A stretch of DNA of 64,000 bases from Strigops habroptila (lineage: Eukaryota; Chordata; Aves; Psittaciformes; Psittacidae): NCBI RefSeq assembly GCF_004027225.2, contig NC_044288.2, positions 6,809,719 through 6,873,718 of the forward strand, in the 5' to 3' direction. The position numbers and the translations under genes are program-made. The notes under the pieces were generated by a model. It was not told the DNA's origin and did not search any database. It saw only the letters and a program-made list of their open reading frames with translations. Positions 38,701 through 49,667 of this stretch are shown here, in pieces; the first letter of the stretch is position 1; every line of letters starts with the position of its first letter.

Positions 38701-40573
38701 TTGTCCAAGCATTTCACATCAAGCTGGGAAGAAGTGTCTGAGTCAACTGGAAGAAACTGGAAGGTGGAATCTTTATGCCTGATAACCCGTCACCGTTGCT
38801 GTTTTATAAATGGCCTTGTATCAGGAAACACCCTTAAACTCTACTCACTGCTGCCGGGTATTTGCAAGCCCACCTGAACAAGTGACGGTGTTTCACTGTG
38901 TTAACTCCTTTCATGGGCACCAAACTGCACAAACACGTGCAGACACAGGCTGGACTTTCCAAGACTCACCGCTGCAGGAGCAGCTGTGTAAGATGCTGAG
39001 CAGTGATTCCCTACCAGCGAAGGGAATCCTGATCCATGCCTGCAGGAATTTCTGGTCTCATATTTGTAATCAGGAGCTACATCTCCAACTGCTTCTGGAG
39101 ACCAGATTTTAAGAGCTGGAGGTGGTTGTGGTGGGAACCCTTCCCACTGTGGCAGTTACTCTGTGGCATTTTCCAAAGCCAGGTTGGTTTTCTGATTGCT
39201 GGCCAAGAATTGGTTCAGGTCTCACTGGATTTCAGGAAAACTATGTCTAAGCGTCCTCTCCCTCCCGTGGTACAGTGGTACAGTGCTTTCAACGTGTTCT
39301 GACATTGATGAAAGAGGAGCTAATTTCCGAGCCCACCATCTGATGTCCTAGAAAATTTTCACTCAACTTTGGCAAATAAAGCCCATTCCAGGCTCGTAGA
39401 AAACCCAGGAATAAGTCAGGCCTGGGCATGAAACCACGTAGTGCTCTCTGTGCTTTGCTGTGTGGCTGTGATTTTTTGTTTCTAGCATTTAAGGGATGTT
39501 TAAGTATCATTTCAAGGCAGTTTTGGCAAAATCCATCCTTGTTACTCAAGTTGGGTGCCTTGATTCTGACACCGGCATCTCCTGTCAGCAGTGCTATGGT
39601 AAGGTCTTGTCTCAGGTGAGTGCTACCTGCTCCTCACTTGGTGCTGGGTATAAAACAGGTTGCAAAGCTGATTCAGTTTAATCTGAATTACTCTTTCTAG
39701 GGGAAAATATCTGGAAAGTCAAATAGTTTGAATTTCCTTTCACGATGGAGGAAAGAGAGGAAATAATCTAACGCCTCACACGTCGTCAGCGCAGCCGCCT
39801 TCTGCGAATGATAGAGACCGTTAAAAAAACGCCCTTTGCAATAAAACATCCCCCCAGAAAACAACCTGGAGTCCAGCAGCTTGTGGGGTTTCTGCTGTGT
39901 CCATGTAGAAAGCGACTGCGTGTCTGGGCTTGTTGTTCGAGGAGGGAGAACATCTGGCACGTGGTCTCAGGGATCGAGGAACGGGAGGAGCTGATGTGGG
40001 GATGTGAACGTGGCTCGCTCCCAGCTCTTCTTCTGTTTCAGTTTTTCCACACAAGTGGAAGGTGCTTCCCCAGCAAAGCGAGTTCCAGCTCCCAGGGGAC
40101 TGGACACACGGTGCTGGAAGTGAAGAAACAAAGGTCTTGACGGACTCCGGTGTAGTGAGTAAGTGACAACCACGTGAGGCCACTGGGACGGTGGCTCCAC
40201 CTCGGCAGTCTCTCCACGAGCAGGAGTTGTTGTTCCCACAAAGCCATCGTGTTGCAGCAAGTGAGGACACACCACTGGAAAAGAGCCAGGGCCCAGGTTG
40301 CTCTGATGGAGCTGTGCTGTCATCTGCCAGTGCATCCTCAGTGTGCTGATGATACAACATAAGCCAAAGTATTTGGGTTTCCCTGTTCCCTGGCGTATTT
40401 TCCAGAATGTTCTTTCCTATGGATTTTGCCTGTTCCAGCAAGGGCGGGTTTTTTCCAGCTGGTACAGAAACAGTGAGCCTGAGGTTGCTGGACCTCAGGC
40501 ACCTCCCATTCTGCTGTTCCTGCTGCTCTTCATCTGTTTCTGTTCTCTATCTCCAGAAAAGCATTATGTATTG

Positions 40574-40676
40574 AGCAACCTGCTCTAGTGGAAGGTGTCC
40601 CTGCCCAAGGCAGGGGGTTGGAACTGGATGAGCTTTAAGGTCCCTTCCAACACAAACCATTCCATGATTCTATGTT
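40574..40676 (+). mobile_element. CR1 LINE 3' end
   Basis: AACCTGCTCTAGTGGAAGG through TTTAAGGTCCCTTCCAACAC to CATTCCATGATTCTATG, the complete CR1 terminus. About 100 bases, antisense to RIMS3. Confidence 0.93.
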
Positions 40677-41920
40677 GCTTGCTGAGAGGAGCACTAAGGC
40701 TCTGCGGCTCGCTGGAGGGATTCACAGGCAGCGAGCTCCAAATGGAAGGGGAAGGGGGTGGGATGCTGCATCCACACCAGTGAGCAGAAAATGCCCGCAG
40801 AGCTCCCTGCTCTGCCCATGCTGCTGTTCCACTTCCCCAGGACACGGTTGTTATCCTGCCACAGGCAGGTTTTTCCACTGAAATAGAGTTGGTAAAGCAA
40901 AAGCAAGTAACGTTAGCTTGAAGGAGCAGAAAGCTTTGCCTATTAGGATGCCTTCCCTCACATATATTCAAAACCCAGCACAGCGGGGCAGAGAGGGTTT
41001 AGCCTCATCCAGGCACTGCTGACCTCATGTAGCTGCTTCGTGCTCTGGCAGGAACGTCATGTTCAATCCTTTGTTTGTTCCCTTTGCAGTCGCCAGGGCA
41101 CTGCATTTGCTTCCTCAAACCTCTCGAGGCTGTTGGTGCGTCCTGCGGTCCTGTACCTCAGAGCTCAGCCACCCGACTGTCCTGCTCCGAGCGCTTTCTG
41201 CTCTAGCAGATGAGGACTGAATCTGCTGGGAGCCTGAAGCCGACTCCTCTCCTTCCCCCCCATCAGCATCATCCAGCCTCCTCTCTCCTGAGAGGTCTGC
41301 AGTGATTTCGAATTGGTAAAGATCCAAAGTCCGCGATAGCAGCTTGAATCTGTGGTGGGTTGGGTAAACCAGCCACCAAGCAGTGGTGTTCTGCTGACCC
41401 CAGGCTGGGTTTGCAGAGGGGACAGCTCCATCACCTCCATCACAACAGTCTTTCCCTTCAGGTTTGGTTTTGTTCCGTTGTGGCAACAGGTTCGAGCTGG
41501 TTCATGGGCCCTGGTGTCACCAGGAGAACCACGGGTTGGGGTTGTTGTGCTCTGTGCATTGGGAAACCCTCTGCTTTGCCAATAAAGAACTGTAAAAAAT
41601 CCCAGCTGTGCTGAGGGTTGAGTCGTGGTACAGGCTGAAGGTCAGAGCCACCGGGTTGGCAGAAATTCCCCATTAACCTTTTGTTCTCTTCCAGTCTCAG
41701 GACTGCTCCTCTTTTGGTGTGTTGGGTTTTTTTCTCTTTTGGAAACTGATCCTTCAGGCCAGTGCTTGCGTTAAGGGATTTTATGAAGAAACCAGAGTTT
41801 TTAGTGGTGTCTCCCCTGAGTATTTTCAGCAAATTTCATTAGGCACCTTCAAAAAAAGCTTCCGGAATTCTCGGTTTTGCTACAAGAACCGGTCCCTCGG
41901 AGGGAACCAAAATGCTGCTT

Positions 41921-41950
41921 AAAAACAAACAAACAAAACATACAAACAGA
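41921..41950. repeat. (AAAC)n simple repeat
   Basis: AAAACAAACAAACAAAACAT: about six imperfect AAAC units. Confidence 0.85.
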
Positions 41951-42159
41951 AAGAACCCCAAACGCTCATCCTGATCCCGGGTTCCAAGCATCTAGTCCGT
42001 TGTTCGTAACCTCTCAGTCACCCTAATTCCAGATCAGCAGAAGATGCTGTTGAGATGTTCCCCTGTAGCGTACCAACAAGTTGAGAGTTAGAGAAAGGGG
42101 TGGCCTGCCCCAGGGTCTGGCAAACCCTTGGCTCCTACTTGGAATTCGAGTGTTGAGGA

Positions 42160-42273
42160 GGGCATCCTGGACCCAAGAGGAGCATCCCAGAGCCAAGGAG
42201 AGCATCCCGGACCGAGGGCAGCATCCCAGAGCCAAGGAGAACATCCTGGACCCAACGACAGCATTCCAGACCT
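42160..42273. repeat. 20-bp minisatellite (GCATCCCAGAGCCAAGGAGA)
   Basis: Five to six tandem units of about 20 bases alternate between a GCATCCTGGACCCAAGAGGA type and a GCATCCCAGAGCCAAGGAGA type, suggesting a higher-order 40-base period. It lies inside the probable RIMS3 3' UTR. Confidence 0.9.
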
Positions 42274-43213
42274 CGCAGGAGGAAGGGGCTGGGAGGCAGA
42301 CGATCGACCATCATCACAGAACTCCCGCTCCATTGGGTCACCTACTCCTGACTCGAATTTTCACGTGAGGCATCACAGAGTTTATAGTTTAGGTCTTGCT
42401 TTGGCCATGCAAGACCATGGTCAGTGGTGAAACACGAGGAGAAAACCAGCGTACGCTCAGGTGAGGTGAGTGCACCTTCTCTTCTCCCTTGCTTTGGCAA
42501 TGTCACTGGTCACAGGCTACATGCTACCAGGAACGAAACAATTAGAAATAAAGCAAAGTGGCCACAGAAGTGCTTGTTTGTGTTGCGGGATTCATGTTGG
42601 AAAACGAACAAACGGGAAGTGACTGGCAGATGTTTCTGGTCAGTCCGGAGCCTCTTGGATATTGCAGAGAAGTGAGTGTGTGTCAGCACGTGGCAAGCTA
42701 CATAATAGAAGATGCTACATTCCTTGGAAAACAAAAGTAGTGCTGAGCTGGATTTCTTTCCGAGTGGTTCTTTTCCTCTTTGAAAAGCTTTGCCTCCGAG
42801 GCAGGGAATGGAATCCAAGGAAAAGAAACCCCATCACTGCACTGCTCCAGCGGCGCTGGATGGAGCGGCCCGAGATGCTCCCGCTGGGTGGGCAGGAGAG
42901 AACCACGTCGCTTTGAATCCTGTCCAACAGGACGAGGTGCAGTAACAGTCTTGGGATCGGGCGGCAGTTGCGGCCCTTGGTCCGCCTCTTGGGGGGGGGG
43001 TTTGCTTCTTCTTCCCCCTGCCTCAAAGCATTCGGCCCTCATCCCTCTCCTGGATGTGCTCGGGGAGGAGCATGTGGAGAGCAGGGAGGGAGGGTGGAAA
43101 AGAAAGAAAGAAAAAAGGGGGAGGAAGGAACAGGATATTTACAGCCATCCACGAACAGTTCTGGTGGGTCAGGGGGCTCCTTTCCCCTCCCAGCCTCTCC
43201 CACCAACCGGCCC

Positions 43214-45884
43214 CTAGGGGCAGGAGGGGCTGGTGGAGCTCTCCAGGGAGGACTGGGAGAGGCGGCGCGTCAGGGGACCGATGCTGGAGTCGGCCAGCGA
43301 GGAGGTGGGGAAGAGTTTGTACCAGCCCGCAACTGCGCTGGAGAGATCCAGCTCCTCCAGGATGATCTGCGCCATCCCCATGAAGCACTTGTGGTCCATG
43401 CGCCCGTAGTCACCCCAGACGATCACCTGTGGGGCAGAGAAGGTGTTGGGGGCGTTGCCTTGCTCACTGGGTGGGAATTCTGAGGAAAACTTGGCAAACG
43501 CAGCATGTCCAAGCAGAAAGGACCTGCCGTGATGGGAGCAGGGAGGTTGCAGGACAGCAATGAGGACACCGGGTTCCTATGCCCTGCCCTTGCCCCCATA
43601 ATCCCTCCCTGTCCCCAGGTAGCTGTGGCGGGAGTTCATCACCTGCAGGACTTTGCCCTGGGGGCTCTCCTCGAAGAGCAGAGGCTGCTGGTATGACGGG
43701 TCGCAGGTTTTCTTCACAACCTTGGTCTTCTTCTTGGCCAGGCAGATGCCGTTCTCCAACAGGTAAACCTTCACGTAGGTGGCTGCGTTGGGAAATGGGT
43801 GAGAAACACCAGCTGGGAGCAGGCTCCTATGTGGTCCCAGCATGGTTCCCATCCCCATCACTCCCCCTCCATCCTGCACCCACTCCCTTCCCAGCCGCCT
43901 ACCAGGGATGGACTTGGAGCCCATCTTTGGGATAAGTCCCCTCGCCTGGATCACCTCCACCTCCAGCTGCCCGTTGCGGTCAGCCATGCCAACGTGGACA
44001 TCACCTGGGAGGAGGGACAAGATGCACTCAGCACCCTTCCCAGTGGTCACATCCCCCCGGCCACTTTGCTCCCTCTCACTGGAGCATCCTCATGTACTGC
44101 CCAGCTCCATGGGGCTGGATTTGGGACCCCTCAGCTCACCCATGGGTGGCGTGGCCAGCGTCTGCCGTCCCACCAGCTGGCCCGGCCCCAGCCCATCCAG
44201 GAAGTCACTGAACTGGCTCTCAGCACCCAGCCGGGTCGTGGGGAAAATGAACCTGTGCCAGGAAGAGCAAAGGGATTCATGGAGCATCGGGCTGCCGGGG
44301 CTGCAGTGGGATCCCCGGCTCCCGTCTCCCTGCGGTGCCTTACGTGCCATCGGAGCTGTTGCTGTTGGTGCTGCCGTCGGTGGACTCCCGGCTGCCCTGC
44401 CGGGTGATCCTGGTCCTCATCTCCACCGCGATGCCGGTCTCCGTGCTCCTCCGGATGTTGCTGCGCAGCTTTTTGGGACCACCCTCTGGAATCAAGCCGC
44501 GGGGTGAGCCCAGGCAGCGCCGGCTGCACCGAGACCCTCCCGCATCAAACCAGGCACAAGAACCGGGGTGCTGTGTGTGGCCAGAGCCTCCCCGTGTGCT
44601 GCTCCCCGGTACAGCCCACCGCCTGGCCTCTGGAATCCCTACCAATGCGTGCCCGTGTCCCTGTACCGCTGGGGATGGGCACACTCAGTGCCACCAGCAG
44701 GCACAGCCCTGACACCGATGTCTCCCTTCCTCCCCGCAGTCACATTGTCCCCACTGCTGCATGTCCCACACGGCGGCAGATGGCAGGAGGAGGAGTGTGG
44801 CACGAGCATCCCCCCTGGCATCGCCGGCAGCCCCGCTCCTGCCGTGTGAGCATGTGTGTGCCGGTGCCGCGGTGCTCCGGGGGAGTCAGGTTTGTCCTGC
44901 ACAGTCAGGGCTGCCCCCATGGAAGTGTTTGCCTGGTCCTGGGAGCCCCCCCGAAGTGGGTGCTACTCCCCTGGGTACCCGCAGCAGGAGGCTCCCGGTT
45001 CTGCCCTCCCCAGGTCCTGCCTGGCTCCAGCACTTCTCACTTGGTTTCTGGGGATAATGATACCCCTTCAGAAGCACCTTGGACATGCAGGGCTGGAGGG
45101 CTCCAAATTACCTCCTCTCCTTATAGGACATTTCCCAAATCACGAAATGCCAACAAGAACGGGAATAACAAAGCAATAACCAGAGGAAAAGCCTGCACTA
45201 AAATGAGCTTTCGCTTCCCGCGCCCTTTAAAAAGCTATTTTAAGCATTTAAATATTTCCCAGAGCCAGACTGTTTGACAAGTCCTTTCTCCAAGTTCCCT
45301 CTCTGCCCGTGGCCAGGAATGGCTGTTACGGGGACGGGGGGGGGGGAAGCGGAGGCCAGACCAGACAATGTCCCCACCTCAGGTTTGCGAATGGTTCTGG
45401 CACCCGGGGAAGTGCTGGTGTGCCAGGGTATGGGTTACAACAGGCAGGTTTAGGTGCCTCCATCAGGCAGAACGTTGGAAGCGTTCGCACCCCGTGCAGA
45501 CGAGGCCCTCAGTGCCACGGGTTAGTGGTGGCCTTGGCAGTGCTGGGAATGGTTGGACTTGACCTTAAAGGTCTTTCCGACCCAGCTGGTTCTGTGGTGA
45601 CTTCGGGTGGCCGGGGCCGTGCCGAGGGCTGAGGCGGGCCCGGGGGGACGCCGCCGCTCACCGGTCTGGTTGAGCTGCAGCGTGCTCTTGCTCCACTGGG
45701 ACAGCCCCACGATCGCCACCATCTTGGCGCCGAGGCTGGAGCGCCGCTTCTTGCTGGCGGTGACGGCAGTGACAGAGTCGGCGCTGCCCCGCGCGCTCTT
45801 CTCCATGCTGTACATCTCGCCGCTGATGCTGGAGCTGCGCACCACGCTCCTGCCTGCGCCGGCGGCCGCATCCCCGTTGAACAT
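43214..45884 (-). CDS. RIMS3: Regulating synaptic membrane exocytosis protein 3 (RIM3-gamma)
   Basis: Short RIM family member of the presynaptic active zone that modulates voltage-gated calcium channels and neurotransmitter release; it lacks the Rab3-binding zinc finger, PDZ and C2A parts of RIM1/2 and keeps only the C2B domain. Coding exons, high to low: 45662-45884, 44344-44485, 44140-44252, 43903-44004, 43643-43782, 43214-43426. They splice to 310 residues (human 308) in correct phase. Visible: MFNGD start, VVRSSSISGEM, KKRRSSLGAKMVAIVGLSQW, IRRSTETGIAVEM, then the C2B domain at about 155-285 (GQLEVEVIQARGL; YVKVYLLENG; VIVWGDYGRMDHKCFMG; GWYKLFP) and the RRLSQSSLESSTSPSCP tail. The acidic Ca-binding loops of canonical C2 domains are not preserved, as is known for RIM C2B. 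Convergent with SMAP2. Confidence 0.96.
45500..45602 (+). mobile_element. CR1-like 3' tail in RIMS3 intron
   Basis: GGTTGGACTTGACCTTAAAGG, then TCTTTCCGACCCAGCTGG and TTCTGTGGTGA, matches the GTTGGACTTGATGATCTTAAAGG-type tail of another CR1 subfamily. It ends about 60 bases from the donor of RIMS3 coding exon 1 (45662). Confidence 0.75.
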
Positions 45885-45907
45885 GGTCAGCCGCTGGGAG
45901 GGATCAG
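45885..45907 (-). other. RIMS3: RIMS3 5' UTR part of the first coding exon
   Basis: The minus-strand acceptor CCCCCCGCAG ends at 45908, leaving 23 untranslated bases (CTGATCCCTCCCAGC then GGCTGACC) before the ATG. So the transcript start lies further up, in at least one noncoding exon. Confidence 0.75.
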
Positions 45908-46079
45908 CTGCGGGGGGAGGCAGGGGGTGGACAAAGCCATGGAATTCCGGCATCACGACCCATCGGGACCATTTTTCCCCATCCATGGGTGCAGGACCCC
46001 CCATCAGCCCATGATGCCCTGTGGGCAGAGGGAGGAGTGGACCCTGATGCTCGGGTACAGCCAGGCCTCCCATGGCTGC

Positions 46080-47800
46080 TGCCTTCCCTTCTCCATAAAT
46101 ATTTAAACTTCAGTGAGATGGGAGCATCCATCTTCTGAAGAAAGGTGAATTATTAACTCCAGGCCAAGTGAAGCCACTTTATGATAATGGATGGAGGCAG
46201 TGTCTGGAAAAATATTTCTCTTTCAGGAGAAAGAGACAGCTGCGAGCGCAGGGGGTGAGTGATGGGAACAGGGGAGAGGGGCAAGGAAGGGGCTTCTGCT
46301 GCCCCTTGCCACCCGGAAAAGAAGCTTCACAGGGGCACAGTTGGGCTGAGCCCTGATGGGAGCCACGGGCTCGGCTCCAGCACTGCTGAGCTCATGGATT
46401 TATCAATTACAGGAGGGATGTAACAGGGGCAAGTGGGCGATTAGTCATTAACATCATTAATGGGCTCCCAGAGAGCAGCACCCAGCCCACGTTTCCCTCC
46501 TGGCTGGTGTTTTCCCTCCCTGCTCTGCCCAGGCTCCCGCAGGCGCCACTTCCACTCCTCATCCCCAGCAGTGCTGAGCGCTGAGCGGGACCCCGGCTCG
46601 ATTCGGTGAGGTTTGGGGTGCCCCCCAGCAGCAGCACACGCTTCCCCTCATGTACGCACATTCAGTTTGCTGCTGACCAAGCTCTTGCCTGCAGGTTTGA
46701 GCCCGTTGGATAAAGCCATTGGTGGGGGGCGAGCACCAGCTCGGAGCCATCCGGGCACAGCGTGTGCCCATGGCAAGCGGGGACAGGCGAGAGCAGCCAG
46801 CAGCACTTGTCCTGTGCTCAGTGTCTGCTCAAGGAGCCATCGAGAAAGAGCCAGGACCTTTGGGATGAGCATTTTCTGATGCAAACAGCCACTCTCCAGC
46901 CCCCTTCAGGCTCCAAACCCGCTGCAGCCATTCACGAGGGTGGATTTTCTCTTAGGAAGCTGCTGCTGCAGGGAATGGATCCCACCCGCTGCCCCAAGCG
47001 CAGCTCAGCGCTCCCTATGCCCCACGCCGCTTCCCTACCCCGTGCCTCAGTTTCCCCACCCGCAAGCCTGGCGTTAGACAGTGCCTAAGGAAACACCCAT
47101 CCCTGTGCATGGGGCCCGGTGGGTGCAGCGCCCGGCTCAGGCCTCCCCACGCGGCGTTCCTGCGAGGAAAGCTGCGGCACATCCCAGCCCCGGCCAGGAA
47201 ACACAAAGGGCTCCTGCTGCTGTTTTCCCCGCTGGCGCTTCAGTTGCCAGGAGAGCACCGGGCTCTGGTGGAAGCAAATTAGATGAGCAGAGCGGAGCGC
47301 TAATGGGATCATTTCCAATGCAACACATGCACGGATAAGCCACCGCAAAGGATGCGGCCCGCACACTCCTCAGCCCACAGGATGCTCTTTCCCGTGCCCG
47401 TGGTTTTACCACGCATCTCCTTCCACAGCCTGCTGCTGGTGGGTGCTGGATGGGGAGATCAGGGAGGTGCCCAGTGCCCGCTGCTGGGATGAGCTTGGCC
47501 AAGACCGTGCCCAAGCACCAGAACGCGCGGCTCCCACCACCGAGCCGGCCTCGGCACCACAACAGCATTCCCGGCTGGCACAGACAGCCTGGTGCTGCCC
47601 TGCTCCCAGCTCCCTAACCCAGCAGCGGGTGAGGGATCCAGGGAATCCACCAGCTTCCCCGTCACCCCCACTCGCTATTTTATTTAGTCTCTATATTGCA
47701 CAGCACCGGGATCCTCGGCGCGACCGACCGCGGTGCTCCCGCAGCAGTGCGCTCTCATGCACGTCCCCTCCTTCCCCACCATGGAAACACATCCCGAGCC
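46080..47800. other. RIMS3 5' intron region
   Basis: No coding exon recognised. The part at 46375-46470 is AT-rich with several ATTA cores (CGATTAGTCATTAACATC, then ATTAATGGG), a possible homeodomain-type enhancer. The rest is GC-rich single-copy DNA. Confidence 0.35.
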
Positions 47801-47812
47801 ACCAGCGCTTAC

Positions 47813-47960
47813 CGGCACCACGCACCGTCCTCCCGGGACACGGCCCCGAGCACCGCGTTCCCCAGCGAGCCGGCCGCGGCTCCGCCGCGGGCCGGGATGA
47901 AGGTGGGATGCACGGAGCCGCCGGGAGCACCCGGGAGCGGTGTCATGGCTGTAGCATCCC
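47813..47960 (-). other. Candidate RIMS3 noncoding exon or promoter
   Basis: CpG-dense stretch whose minus strand ends in the donor-like GGTGCCG|GTAAGCGC at 47813/47812. A first exon here would splice to the acceptor at 45908. No coding frame is implied. Weak evidence: sequence signals only. Confidence 0.3.
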
Positions 47961-48141
47961 CCCGCAGCCAGCGCCTGGCGCCGGTGCACAACGCGCAGCC
48001 GAGCACAACCGGCAGGAGAACGTGTTCCCTGTTGCATTCCAATCACTGCTGCGGCGCCCGAGCCCCCGGAGGCTGCCGGGGCTGGACCCTGCCCTCCCCA
48101 CACCGGCACCCAAAGGGAAAGAGGAGGTGGAGGCTCCTTAC

Positions 48142-48213
48142 CGCGCTGCGGCCGTGCAGGAGGAGCGGGCAGCGCTGTCCCCGCCGAGGCTCAGCTCCAC
48201 TACCCATCCCCGG
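48142..48213 (-). other. Candidate RIMS3 5' noncoding exon (72 bases)
   Basis: On the minus strand a pyrimidine-rich acceptor (CCCCGTCACCTCCGTCTCCAG) is followed by 72 bases and the donor GCGCG|GTAAGG. The exon contains an ATG that would open an upstream frame ending in the next exon (TGA just before the RIMS3 ATG). Splicing is inferred. Confidence 0.35.
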
Positions 48214-48649
48214 CTGGAGACGGAGGTGACGGGGCTGGTTAATCTTTAAAGGGTTCCGGAGAGCGGGGCTGTGCCGCTGCTTCAGCATCTCCTCCAGCAT
48301 CTCCATGGTTACCTCCCTGACCCAGTTCTGCCGGCCCCAAGCATGGGCAGAGGGGTCCAGCAGGGTGGGATGCGCCTCGGCCAGGCTCGGGACATCCCTG
48401 CGCCAGGCTTTGGGTGCCCAATGACCCTGCTGGGTCCCTCCAACTGTACAACATGGACCTGCTGGGCGACGGTGGGGCTGGGAGAAGTAGGGAGCAAGAC
48501 ATGGAGGGTTGGGGGTCACAGGGGACCCCAGGGAGCAGATGGGGCTGTACAGCCCCACTGCTGGTGCATCCCGGTGACTGGAGGGTGCCTGGGGCTGCAT
48601 GTGGGCTGTAAGGGAGCCCCAAATATCCCACTGAAATAGAAATGAGAGG

Positions 48650-49667
48650 CAAAGTATTGATGGGAAAACTGGAGATCAGTAACGAGTTGCGTCCCCCAGG
48701 GATCGGTGTTGGGATCGATCCTGTTCAACATCTATGTCGGTGACAGGGACAGTGGGATTGATGCGCTCTCAGCAAGTTCACCAACAACACTAAGTAAGTT
48801 ACGTGGTTTTGTTGACACGCTGGAGGGAAGGGATGGGATCCAGAGGGACCTTGACACACTTGTGAGGTGGCCGATGCCAACCTCATGAGGTTCAACCAAG
48901 CCAAGTGCAAGGTTCTACACCTGGGTCGGGGCAATCCCAGGCACAGCTACAGGTTGGGCAGAGAAGAGATTCAGAGCAGCCTGAGGAGAAGGACTTGGGG
49001 TGGTGGTTAATGAGAAACTGAACATGAGCTGGCTTCAGTGTGCGCTTGCAGCCCAGAAACCACCCATGTCCTGGGCTGCACCAAAAGAAGCGTGACCACA
49101 GGTCGAAGGAGGTGATCCTGCCCCTCTGCTCTGCTCTGGTGAGATCCCACTTGCAGCACTGTGTGCAGTGCTGGGGTCCTCAACATCAGAAGGACATGGA
49201 GCTGCTGGAGCACATCCAGAGGAGAAACAAGGATGAGCAGGGGCTGGAGCACCTCCCATATGGAGACAGGCTGAGAACATTGGGGCTGTTGAGCCTGGAG
49301 AAGAGAAGCTGCGTGGAGACCTCAGAGCAGCTTCCAGTGTCTGAAGGGGGCTACAAGGATGCTGGAGAGGGACCTTCATCAGGGGCTGTAGTGACAGGAC
49401 AACGGGTGATGGGTTCAAACTGAACCAGGGCAAGTTCAGGTTGGAGATAAGGAAGAAGCTCTTCCCTGTGAGGGTGCTGAGGTGCTGGCACAGGGTGCCC
49501 AGAGAAGCTGTGGCTGCCCCATCCCTGGCAGTGTTCAAGGCCAGGTTGGACACAGGGGCTTGGAGCAACCTGCTCTAGTGGAAGGTGTCCCTGCCCGTGG
49601 CAGGGGTTGGAACTGGATGAGCTTTAAGGTCCCTTCAACCCAAATTATTCTATGATTCTATGAAAAA
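48650..49667 (+). mobile_element. CR1 LINE, 1-kb 3' fragment with ORF2 remnant
   Basis: Longest repeat of the window. It starts inside the reverse-transcriptase region (VPQGSVLG-type GTCCCCCAGGGATCGGTGTT) and runs through [28 protein letters not shown]-like, [19 protein letters not shown] and [20 protein letters not shown] segments to the terminal ATTCTATGATTCTATGA. The frame is broken several times, so it is inactive. It sits in the RIMS3 upstream region, on the opposite strand. Confidence 0.95.

Larger units (their letters stand above)
35741..43213 (-). promoter_or_regulatory. RIMS3: RIMS3 3' UTR, probable, very long
   Basis: The minus-strand sequence at 35750-36000 has the look of a distal 3' UTR: a run of U-rich motifs (TTTTATACTTGTG, TGTATTTTTGTGG, TTTATATGC) ending in ATTAAA (plus TTTAAT at 35760-35765). 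No other gene is recognisable between here and the RIMS3 stop at 43214. Mammalian RIMS3 also has a multi-kilobase 3' UTR. The 7.5-kb extent, including a CR1 tail and a minisatellite, is inference; nearer poly(A) sites may exist. Confidence 0.4.

Noticed and set aside
38600-39620. Frames and plus-strand AATAAA (near 39377 and 41580) between SMAP2 and RIMS3
   Set aside because: No exon structure. The hexamers are on the wrong strand for RIMS3 and too far from SMAP2 to need.
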